DNA of 64,000 nucleotides. Source: an uncultured Flavobacteriaceae bacterium. Its GTDB lineage: Bacteria; Bacteroidota; Bacteroidia; Flavobacteriales; Flavobacteriaceae. Under the pieces are notes generated by a model, which was not told the DNA's origin, ran no database searches, and worked only from the letters and a program-made list of their open reading frames with translations. The stretch lies in contig CALFUL010000004.1 in assembly GCA_937929935.1 (NCBI GenBank), positions 1 to 64,000 on the forward strand, read 5' to 3'. Made by a program: the position numbers and the translations under genes. Positions 56,613-64,000 of this stretch are shown here, one piece after another (the first letter of the stretch is position 1; each line of letters starts with the position of its first letter).

Positions 56613-57062
56613 TTAATTAGTTGTTGCTTTTGCGTATATATTTTTATCGGTAATTAAACCATTAATGGCTTTCATAACATTAAAAAAACCATTTAAACTT
56701 TCTTCAGAAACGTGCTCTTTCACCACTTGATCAAAACGAAGTACTACTTCTTTAGAGTAGTTTCTTTTTTCAAGACCAAATTCAGTCAAGTGAATTAACA
56801 CGCCGCGACCATCATTAGGGTTGGGTTTGCGTTCAATCAAACCTTTCTCTTCCATGCTTTTTAAGATTCTTGAAAGACTTGTGGCTTCCATTCCCATTTT
56901 CGGACCAAGTGCTGTTGAGGGGGTACCCGTTTTTGGGTCTATACTTATTAAGGTAAAGCCAACTGCCATTGTTGAATCAATTTCTCTGGCTTCCTCATTA
57001 TACATTCTTGCAACGGCTTGCCATGTTGCTCGCAGTGTATAATCTATAGTTACATCTTTCAT
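56613..57062 (-). CDS. MarR-family transcriptional regulator of the fad cluster
   Basis: A 149-residue winged-helix protein of normal MarR size. The DNA-binding segment is STALGPKMGMEATSLSRILKSMEEKGLIERKPNPNDGRGVLIHLTEFG with the conserved wing D-GR. It is the first gene of the fad cluster, 14 bp before fadN, and a 22-bp palindrome lies 33 bp upstream of its start. I infer an acyl-CoA- or fatty-acid-responsive autorepressor that controls the whole cluster; the ligand is not proven. Confidence 0.93.
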   Translation of the reverse strand: MKDVTIDYTLRATWQAVARMYNEEAREIDSTMAVGFTLISIDPKTGTPSTALGPKMGMEATSLSRILKSMEEKGLIERKPNPNDGRGVLIHLTEFGLEKRNYSKEVVLRFDQVVKEHVSEESLNGFFNVMKAINGLITDKNIYAKATTN

Positions 57063-57095
57063 ATCTTTTATTGTGGGTTATCAAAGATAGAAAAA

Positions 57096-57117
57096 TTTAT
57101 TATGCGTGCATAGTAAA
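57096..57117. promoter_or_regulatory. MarR operator candidate
   Basis: A 22-bp palindrome: TTTATTATGC (57096-57105), central GT, then GCATAGTAAA (57108-57117), with nine of ten pairs matching. It lies 33 bp upstream of the marR start, a size and place typical for MarR-family autoregulation. Confidence 0.65.
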
Positions 57118-57342
57118 TTTGAATAAATTATGTTTTGCACACGTTACGTAGAAAAACCTCGTAGTCCTCAAAGGGGTATTAGAGGTGGATATTGAAAGTA
57201 GGGATATAAATTGTGAAGCGTGAAAATGGCTTTTAACCTTTTGCTTTTAGCCCTTAGCTCTTATCATCTGGATTGTTATATAATTAATTTCTAGAATTTA
57301 AAGTAATTATTTCTTCGTAGTAAATGGTTTAAACTTTTATTT

Positions 57343-57363
57343 GCAAACAGCAAACAGCAAACA
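57343..57363. repeat. Three GCAAACA heptad repeats
   Basis: GCAAACA is repeated exactly three times, ending four bases before the stop codon of the acyl-CoA ligase (minus strand). Another period-7 repeat at a gene border. Confidence 0.85.
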
Positions 57364-57367
57364 GCCA

Positions 57368-59137
57368 TTACCGCCCGTACATGTTTTCATACAGTGCTAG
57401 ATATTTGTTTTTAATGACATCTCTTTTCATTTTCATAGTGGGCGTCAAATGGCCGTCTTCAGGAGTCCAGGCATCTTCAGTAAGTCTGAAAACTTTAATG
57501 CGTTCCCATTGACCAAAATGTTCATTGCAAACATCTAATTCTTGTTGAATACGCGTTTTTACCTCTTCAGAATTCGCGATTTCTTCGGGGCTAGTTCCTG
57601 ATATTTTCTTCTTTACCATCCATTCTTGAACAAACTCAAAATTAGGTTGAATAAAAGCTGCTGGCATTTTCTCGCCTTCGCCTACCACCATTACCTGCTC
57701 GATAAAGCGCGATTGTTTTAATTCATTTTCAAGAAGAGTTGGTATAATATATTTACCACCAGATGTTTTGAACATCTCTTTTTTACGTCCTGTAATTTTT
57801 AAGAATCCATTATCATCTACTGAGCCTTTATCACCGGTGTGAAAATAATCGCCCGACATGACCTGATCTGTTTTTTCAGGGTCTTTATAATAGCCTATCA
57901 TTACGTTAGGGCCTTTGATCAGAATCTCGCCATCTTCAGCAATTTTAATCTCTACATCTTCAAGAGCTTTACCTACCGTACCCACTTTAAAGTGGTTTTC
58001 TCTGTACATTCCTACGGTTACTACCGGAGATGTTTCAGTGAGGCCGTAACCTTCCATAACTTTCATTCCTGCTGCGCTAAAAATTCTAGTCAAACGGGGT
58101 TGTAGCGCTGCACTACCTGAAACCATAGTATCTAATTCGCCACCCAAAGCTTCTCGCCATTTGCTGAAAATTAATTTATCTGCAATTGAGAGTTTAAAAT
58201 TATACCACCAACCATTGGCTTCATATGGTTCCCATATTTCTCCTAATGAAACAGCCCAGTAGAATAACTTTTGTTTGATACCACTGAGTTCTCCTCCTTT
58301 AGCGTAGATTTTATCATATAATTTTTCAAGTAGTCTTGGTACTACTGACATAATATTTGGGCGAACCTCTTTAATATTATCTCCAATTTTATCTAAACCT
58401 TCAGCAAAATAAACTGTACAACCTGAATATTGATATATGTAAAGCAAAACACGTTCAAAAACATGGCAGACAGGTAAAAAGCTTAAAGCTTTGACGCCAA
58501 TACCTGAAATGGGTAATCTTTTTGCACTTGCCAAAGCATTGCTAGTCATATTTTTGTGTGAAAGCATGACTCCCTTAGGTTTCCCTGTGGTACCTGAGGT
58601 ATAAATAATGGTTGCCAAATCACTTGGGCGAACATTATCTTTTCTCTCTTGCACATCTTTTTGATTACCATCATCTTTTCCTAGTTCAAAAAGCTCAGAA
58701 TAATTCTTGCATCCTTTTATTTTATCAAAACAGTATACCTCTTTTAACTGAGTTTTAGGCATTACTTTTCTAACCTTTTCTAAAACTTCTATATCTGATA
58801 CAAAACAGTAAATAGCCCCACTATGATTTAAAACATATTCATATTCTTCTGCTGAAATGGTCGGATATATAGGAATACTCTGCGCACCCACTTGCAGAAT
58901 TCCAATATCCATGATATTCCATTCTGTTCTATTGGTAGAGGAGATAATGGCAATTTTATCGTCTTTCTGGATGCCTAATCGCAATAATGCCCGACTTATT
59001 TCATTCGCCCGATCGATATATTCTTTGGTTGAAGTGGCGATCCATTCGCCATTCTGTTTGGTAACCAGAGCTTTATCTAAATTGAACTTTTCTAATTGGT
59101 AATACGGAAAATCAAAAAGGCGAGTTACTTCTAGCAT
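57368..59137 (-). CDS. Long-chain acyl-CoA synthetase (AMP-forming)
   Basis: About 589 residues from the ATG at 59137 (MLEVTRLFDFPYYQLEKFN, the usual flavobacterial start; 11 extra codons upstream are unlikely). AMP-binding motif TIIYTSGTTGKPKGVMLSH, then GYGLTETSPVV and GDYFHTGDKGSVDDNGFLKITGRKKEMFKTSGGKYI with the catalytic Lys region. It activates fatty acids to acyl-CoA, feeding the adjacent beta-oxidation cluster; same strand as marR-fadNAE but separated by about 300 bp. Confidence 0.94.
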   Translation of the reverse strand: MLEVTRLFDFPYYQLEKFNLDKALVTKQNGEWIATSTKEYIDRANEISRALLRLGIQKDDKIAIISSTNRTEWNIMDIGILQVGAQSIPIYPTISAEEYEYVLNHSGAIYCFVSDIEVLEKVRKVMPKTQLKEVYCFDKIKGCKNYSELFELGKDDGNQKDVQERKDNVRPSDLATIIYTSGTTGKPKGVMLSHKNMTSNALASAKRLPISGIGVKALSFLPVCHVFERVLLYIYQYSGCTVYFAEGLDKIGDNIKEVRPNIMSVVPRLLEKLYDKIYAKGGELSGIKQKLFYWAVSLGEIWEPYEANGWWYNFKLSIADKLIFSKWREALGGELDTMVSGSAALQPRLTRIFSAAGMKVMEGYGLTETSPVVTVGMYRENHFKVGTVGKALEDVEIKIAEDGEILIKGPNVMIGYYKDPEKTDQVMSGDYFHTGDKGSVDDNGFLKITGRKKEMFKTSGGKYIIPTLLENELKQSRFIEQVMVVGEGEKMPAAFIQPNFEFVQEWMVKKKISGTSPEEIANSEEVKTRIQQELDVCNEHFGQWERIKVFRLTEDAWTPEDGHLTPTMKMKRDVIKNKYLALYENMYGR

Positions 59138-59392
59138 AGTTGGTATATAATGAGTTGCTGCAAAATACATAAAGCTATTCGGATTCGAAAATAAGGTATT
59201 GAAAATGACTAAGATTTATTCTTCAATATAGTCAGTACATGCTGGTTTCAATCGTTTTATGGTAGAACAGACTATTCGTCTACATGAAACAGTATTTGAA
59301 CAGATAACAGCTGTAGTTGACAATTAAACAAGATATTTCTTTAATTCTTGTAGCTAAGTTTGCTTCATAATAAAACCCTCAAATCTTCAATT

Positions 59393-61990
59393 ATGAAAAC
59401 AAATTACTTTTTAAATGTATTGAAAAAGGCTATGATTATTATAGTCATTGTATTGTTTAGTTCGCTTTTAAAGGCACAATCAGAGCCATTCAACTGTGAT
59501 TATAGTGCCTACCTATTTCAATATGCGGATGTATATGCTATAGATTTAGCTTCTGGCAGGTCTTATTTAGTTGCCGAGGAGATTGTTTCTGGAAAAATTA
59601 ATGCTGCTGCTTACAACCCAGCAGACGGTTTCATATGGGGGTATCGCTCAGAGCCATCTAAATCAATAGTGCGTATCGGAAAAGATTTTTCTACCGAAAC
59701 ATTTACTATACCTGAATTGACTTCTGATAATAAATATGTTGGTGCTATTAATTCAAAAGGCGTTTATTACATTCGGTCGGGTAGTGCAACATACTATTCA
59801 ATTGACTTGGACCCTTCTTCTGAGAATTATTTAAATTATCTAGGTGCGCAAACACTGCCTAACAAAATTAGTATTCATGATTGGGCTTTTAATGCTGTTG
59901 ATAATTTGCTTTATGCAGTAGAGAAAAAGACGAATAAGTTATACCGAATTAATCCGGAAACTGCTGAGATGCAAGATTTGGGCGAGGTTCCTATTTTGTC
60001 TGGTTTAAATTACACCTACGGAGCCGTATACTTTGATGCTAGTGGTAACTTCTATGTTTCTGCAAATCAATCTGGTTCAGTTTACATTATTAATGAAGTT
60101 CAAAATATCATTCAAGGCGCGATTAAAGCTAACATATTTGCCTACGGACCAGCAAGTTCAAGTAATGACGGAGCGAGGTGTCCAACAGCCTCTGTACCAC
60201 AAGAAGATTGTTCAAACGGTATTGATGATGATAGCGACGGCTTAGTAGATTGTAATGACCCTTCTTGTTCAGGTGTTAGTGATTGTCCGGTTACATATTC
60301 TGCTTCCTCAGCGAATAAAGGCGGATTAGAAAGTAATGACCGTTTGGCAGAGCAAATCAGCAAAAGAAATTATATGCGGGCAAAAGAGGGTTACACCTTT
60401 AATCAAGCAACCGCGAAACGCGTTAAAAAAAGCGCTTCGTATATGAAAAGAAGTGCCACTGCCAAAAACAATATATCTCTTGAGACTTTAGCGCCATTGG
60501 GGGTTATTAATGAAAGTGAGATTATAGAATCTTCTGCAGCCGATTTATTAGACCTTACTAATGCGAGTGCTATTTACTCTGTTGATTATTTAAAGAAAGA
60601 TAAATCTATTGCAGCTTTAATGATAATTAAAACTGAGAAACAAGTATATGAACACAGTAAGTTTATTTGCGATCGTTTTCTCGGTGCCGAATTGTTGTCT
60701 GTATCAACGATACAATTGCGTGAGCAGAATTTTATAAAATCAATTATTAAACAGCCAAATGGCGAGCTCGAATTTGCTTTAACTTTTTCTGCACGATTAA
60801 ACGCAAACAATGAATTTGTAATCGAGTCACATTGGAATATTGATGCGTACCAAAAAGAAGCTGCCTATTACAATTACCAAATTTGGGCAAACTCATTAGA
60901 TGATCTACTATTGTTGGGTCAAGAAGTTCTAGCACTTCTTGAGGTTAATAATCAAATAAGCGACTATGTAGCCTCTGCTCCGCCACCAGTCTTTGTGAAA
61001 TCTGCGCGCTATAAAAACGGAAAAGTATTGTTGAATTTGGTCAATAATAATAAGAGTGAGCGCGTACTTATTAAAGGTGGTATGAAAAGAACGGAGACTA
61101 GCGTAGCTAAAAATTTTGAAACGGCTACTGCCGTTGATGGGTATTTGCAAAGGGTATCTATAGACACAGGTAATCTCTTTGACCTGGGTTTTAGAATTAG
61201 CACTGAATCAGGCGATACTCCTGATGATTTATTTGTTGCCGATGCCCCATGGGGGTTAGATGATTCAGCTAATGGAACACTTATAGAAACCTATGAAGTT
61301 CTACCAACTGAAGGCCCTTATATGGGTAATGGTTATCCTATTGAAAGAAATATAAGCCTAAAAGGCACCACTGAAAATTACGTAGGAGTCTATCGCGCTT
61401 TGAGTCCTAGATTTTCTGCTGTTGATCTAAGTGAGTATAATAATTTAGCTTTTGAAGCTAGTGGTACAGGTGCTTTAGAAGTGAAAGTGTTAAAAGGCAA
61501 CGGCGAAATGTTTACCGCTGAAGTGGCCTTGACAGATGAAAATCAAGAATTCAGTTTAAACCATAGTAATTTCAAAGATGTTGAGGGTAATGAGACTGAT
61601 TTTTCAAATATCAAAGTCCTTGTATTTAATTTGGTTGCAAAGAATTCGTATCCAGAAGAGAAGCAGATGCAATTATCAAATATTGATTTCAATAATAAAA
61701 CCCAGATGCTTCAATATGTAGACGCTGACACAGCTAAGGCAATCATTAATCCTAATCCTATGTACACTTCTTCTACACTGTATTTCTTTGAGGATAAAGC
61801 AGGGTCGTACACATTCAATCTCTTCAATTTAGAAGGGCGAAGAATGAATGATCACTATCAAGAAGGTGATAGTTTTTCAGGTCAAAATATAATAACAATA
61901 GATAGAAAATCACTACCAGCCGGAGTATATTTCTATAACCTAGAAAGCTCAACAGATAAAACTTGGAGTGGTAGATTGATGGTTAAATAA
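59393..61990 (+). CDS. Secreted T9SS type A cargo protein with NHL-like N-terminal domain
   Basis: About 865 residues from the ATG at 59393, which starts a signal peptide (MKTNYFLNVLKKAMIIIVIVLFSSLLKAQ). Residues to about 270 form a propeller-like domain (DVYAIDLASGRSYLVAEE; DNLLYAVEKKTNKLYRINPETAEMQDLG), similar to DUF6923-type domains. A short Cys/Asp-rich loop follows (DCSNGIDDDSDGLVDCNDPSC), resembling a calcium-binding motif. The middle is unassigned. The last 80 residues (INPNPMYTSSTLYFFED ... LPAGVYFYNLES) are a T9SS type A sorting domain. Surface or secreted; function unknown. Confidence 0.85.
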   Translation: MKTNYFLNVLKKAMIIIVIVLFSSLLKAQSEPFNCDYSAYLFQYADVYAIDLASGRSYLVAEEIVSGKINAAAYNPADGFIWGYRSEPSKSIVRIGKDFSTETFTIPELTSDNKYVGAINSKGVYYIRSGSATYYSIDLDPSSENYLNYLGAQTLPNKISIHDWAFNAVDNLLYAVEKKTNKLYRINPETAEMQDLGEVPILSGLNYTYGAVYFDASGNFYVSANQSGSVYIINEVQNIIQGAIKANIFAYGPASSSNDGARCPTASVPQEDCSNGIDDDSDGLVDCNDPSCSGVSDCPVTYSASSANKGGLESNDRLAEQISKRNYMRAKEGYTFNQATAKRVKKSASYMKRSATAKNNISLETLAPLGVINESEIIESSAADLLDLTNASAIYSVDYLKKDKSIAALMIIKTEKQVYEHSKFICDRFLGAELLSVSTIQLREQNFIKSIIKQPNGELEFALTFSARLNANNEFVIESHWNIDAYQKEAAYYNYQIWANSLDDLLLLGQEVLALLEVNNQISDYVASAPPPVFVKSARYKNGKVLLNLVNNNKSERVLIKGGMKRTETSVAKNFETATAVDGYLQRVSIDTGNLFDLGFRISTESGDTPDDLFVADAPWGLDDSANGTLIETYEVLPTEGPYMGNGYPIERNISLKGTTENYVGVYRALSPRFSAVDLSEYNNLAFEASGTGALEVKVLKGNGEMFTAEVALTDENQEFSLNHSNFKDVEGNETDFSNIKVLVFNLVAKNSYPEEKQMQLSNIDFNNKTQMLQYVDADTAKAIINPNPMYTSSTLYFFEDKAGSYTFNLFNLEGRRMNDHYQEGDSFSGQNIITIDRKSLPAGVYFYNLESSTDKTWSGRLMVK

Positions 61991-62015
61991 TAGTAGATTT
62001 TTTCATAGGGTTAGT

Positions 62016-62058
62016 AAGAATAGGTCAACTCATTTGTTATGTTGGCCTATTCTTTTGT
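62016..62058 (+). terminator. Rho-independent terminator overlapping the purL 3' end
   Basis: Arms 62016-62029 and 62041-62054 form a 14-bp stem (AAGAATAGG ... CCTATTCTT, one G-T wobble) followed by T-rich DNA on the plus strand. It ends the T9SS cargo gene, and its right arm covers the purL stop codon. Confidence 0.8.
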
Positions 62059-64000
62059 TTTTAACACCCATTCTCTTGCATTCACAAATGCTTCTAACCA
62101 CGGTGAAACTTCATCGTTACGGTCAGCAGGGTAGTGCGCCCAGTTCCAAGGGAAAGTTGAGCGTTCAATATGTGGCATGGTAACTAAATGTCTACCAGTT
62201 GTATCACAAAGCATGGCAGTGTTGAAGTCACTACCATTAGGGTTTGCAGGATATCCTTCATAGCCATACTTCGCTACAATATCATAGTTGTCTTCTGAAT
62301 GCGGAAGGCTGAATTTTCCTTCTCCGTGACTGATCCACACCCCTAGAGTAGTTCCTGCTAAGCTTGATAGCATTACCGAATTGTTTTCTTGCACCTTCAC
62401 AGAGGTAAAATTACTCTCGTGCTTGTTAGAATCATTATACGTCATCTTGCCATGTGCATCATGATCCGGATTGATCAAATCAAGTTCCATAAATAACTGG
62501 CAACCGTTACAAATCCCTATAGATAGCGTATCTGGTCGCGCAAAGAAATTGTTGATGACCTTATTCGCCTTGTCGTTGTATTTGATCGCTCCTGCCCATC
62601 CTTTCGCACTGCCGAGTACATCAGAATTTGAGAATCCGCCCACGGCACCTAAGAATTGTATGTCTTCTAGCGTTTCTCTTCCTGATATTAAATCGGTCAT
62701 GTGTACATCCTTGACATCAAAACCTGCTAAGAACATGGCGTTTGCCATTTCACGCTCTGAATTGCTCCCTTTTTCTCTAAGGATGGCTGCTTTTGGCTTC
62801 TCGACTCCGCTCGAAGTGACAGGAAGCTTTCCAGTAAATTGACTTGGAAAAGTATATTGTAACGCTTGCGCTTTATAATTATCAAATCGTTCTTTTGCCA
62901 AACCATTTGCGGTTTGTTTGTTATCTAATAAATAGGATGTCTTAAACCAAGTATCTCTTAAGGATGCAACATTCAAGCCCATTTCCAAGCCATTATTTTT
63001 TATAGATAAAGTGGCTTTAGATGTAACTGTTCCGATGTTTTTGAAATCTACATTGGCATTCGTTAGGCTTTGTTCTAGCTTTTGATTGGCATCTGGATGC
63101 CCTTGAAAAACGATGCCTGCGTTTTCAGAAAACAACAATTTTATGGTGTCTGTTTCGCCTAAATCAGAGAGGTCTAAATCTGCTCCTAAATCAGTATCTG
63201 CAAAACATAATTCTAATAAGGTGGTTATTAGTCCGCCAGATGCAACATCATGACCTGCAATGATTTGCCCTTTTTTAATTAAAGCTTGAATTGAATCAAA
63301 AGTATTTTTAAAATAGGCATCATCTTTTATGGTTGGTGCCTTGCTTCCTACCGCGTTACGTACTTGCCCAAAAGAAGAACCTCCGAGCTGATATTCATCC
63401 TTAGAAAGATTGATATAATAGATATTTCCGCCGTCTTTTTGAAGTACTGGTTCAACTACTTTAGTGATATCATTACAATTTCCTGCGGCAGAAATAATAA
63501 CCGTACCCGGACTAATCACATCACCATCTTTATATTTCTGTTTCATAGAAAGGGAATCCTTTCCGGTAGGTACATTAATGCCCAAATTGATAGCGAATTC
63601 TGAAATCGCTTGAACTGCTTCATAGAGTCTGGCATCTTCGCCTTCGTTCTTGCAAGACCACATCCAATTGGCAGAGAGGGAGATAGATTTGAGTCCGTCT
63701 TTCAAAGGTGCCCAAATGATATTGGTCAAGGCTTCAGTAATACTATTTTTACTTCCTGCTGTTGGATCAATGAGTCCTGAAATGGGGGAGTGGCCAATAC
63801 TCGTAGCGATTCCCTGTTTTCCTTTAAAATCTAAAGCCATGACACCAACATTGTTCAAGGGCAATTGTAACGGACCCGCACATTGTTGCTTTGCAACGCG
63901 GCCGCCTACACAGCGATCTACTTTATTGGTCAACCAATCTTTACATCCTACAGCTTCTAATTGCAATACTTGCGCTAAATAGTCATGAAAAAATTCTAAT
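62047..64000 (-). CDS. purL: Phosphoribosylformylglycinamidine synthase (5' end outside window)
   Basis: The frame is open to the window edge, so only the C-terminal 650 or so residues of a large single-chain PurL (normally about 1200-1300) are present. The synthase part shows KQQCAGPLQLPLNNVGVMALDFKGKQG, TGKDSLSMKQKY and HDVASGGLITTLLELCFAD. The glutaminase domain has KAAILREKGSNSEREMANAMFLAGFDV, the nucleophile Cys in GICNGCQLF, and a late HIERSTFPW segment. It makes FGAM from FGAR, ATP and glutamine in purine synthesis (EC 6.3.5.3). Confidence 0.97.
   Translation of the reverse strand, partial: LEFFHDYLAQVLQLEAVGCKDWLTNKVDRCVGGRVAKQQCAGPLQLPLNNVGVMALDFKGKQGIATSIGHSPISGLIDPTAGSKNSITEALTNIIWAPLKDGLKSISLSANWMWSCKNEGEDARLYEAVQAISEFAINLGINVPTGKDSLSMKQKYKDGDVISPGTVIISAAGNCNDITKVVEPVLQKDGGNIYYINLSKDEYQLGGSSFGQVRNAVGSKAPTIKDDAYFKNTFDSIQALIKKGQIIAGHDVASGGLITTLLELCFADTDLGADLDLSDLGETDTIKLLFSENAGIVFQGHPDANQKLEQSLTNANVDFKNIGTVTSKATLSIKNNGLEMGLNVASLRDTWFKTSYLLDNKQTANGLAKERFDNYKAQALQYTFPSQFTGKLPVTSSGVEKPKAAILREKGSNSEREMANAMFLAGFDVKDVHMTDLISGRETLEDIQFLGAVGGFSNSDVLGSAKGWAGAIKYNDKANKVINNFFARPDTLSIGICNGCQLFMELDLINPDHDAHGKMTYNDSNKHESNFTSVKVQENNSVMLSSLAGTTLGVWISHGEGKFSLPHSEDNYDIVAKYGYEGYPANPNGSDFNTAMLCDTTGRHLVTMPHIERSTFPWNWAHYPADRNDEVSPWLEAFVNAREWVLKTKE

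Larger units (their letters stand above)
57063..57367. other. Intergenic region between marR and the acyl-CoA ligase
   Basis: About 305 bp without a gene. It holds the MarR operator candidate (57096-57117), heptad-like TTTTAGC/CCTTAGC repeats near 57230-57262, and the GCAAACA heptads at the end. The promoter of the marR-fad operon must lie here. Confidence 0.6.

Overview
The window looks like a chromosomal segment of a marine-type Flavobacteriaceae bacterium (Bacteroidota). The DNA is AT-rich. Several genes encode large secreted proteins that end in type IX secretion (T9SS) sorting domains, and there is a PorP/SprF-family outer-membrane protein, a LytS/LytTR regulator pair with a beta-propeller sensor, and at least one TAnnTTTG-type -7 promoter box. 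Both ends cut a gene: a secreted Kelch/Ig protein on the left and purL on the right.

Layout. 1-3919: C-terminal part of a secreted multidomain protein. 3952-9559: a compact minus-strand tyrosine/homogentisate degradation operon (aminotransferase, hmgA, hpd, fahA, flavin-reductase-like protein), with a divergent Lrp/AsnC regulator at 9711. 10279-13940: a LytS-like sensor kinase and its LytTR regulator. 14341-33570: an inferred genomic island of about 19.2 kb (below). 33553-49649: core genes (mnmE, dnaN, a SAM hydrolase-like gene, phoH-like, purC, a YdeP-type molybdopterin oxidoreductase, two secreted peptidases, a PLP decarboxylase). 50985-59137: fatty-acid beta-oxidation genes in the order marR, fadN, fadA, fadE plus a separate acyl-CoA ligase. 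59393-61990: another T9SS cargo protein. 62047-64000: purL.

The main discovery candidate is the island. A tyrosine-recombinase gene lies directly downstream of the 3' end of mnmE, the same site used by Salmonella genomic island 1. The last 18 bp of mnmE (33553-33570, encoding the C-terminal CIGK and stop) are repeated in direct orientation at 14341-14358 with 15 of 18 matches, and the repeat also reads CIGK-stop. Between the repeats lie an AbiE-type toxin-antitoxin pair with a palindromic operator, a giant SprB-like T9SS type-B adhesin with its PorP/SprF partner, a decayed IS3-family transposase, a secreted G8-domain beta-helix protein with a T9SS type-A tail, and the integrase. Some island genes are visibly richer in G+C than the flanks. 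A mobile element whose cargo is a T9SS adhesin/translocation-partner pair plus a phage-defence type module would be unusual.

Other points: a 24-bp perfect hairpin next to abiE; palindromic operator candidates upstream of the tyrosine operon and of the marR gene; period-7 tandem repeats with different unit sequences in several gene-flanking regions; a carbohydrate-binding domain inserted inside an Ig-like repeat of the first gene; and a 17-unit, 12-residue calcium-binding-type repeat in the adhesin that is repetitive at DNA level.

All calls come from reading the sequence by eye and from family knowledge. No database search was run, and domain borders are approximate.
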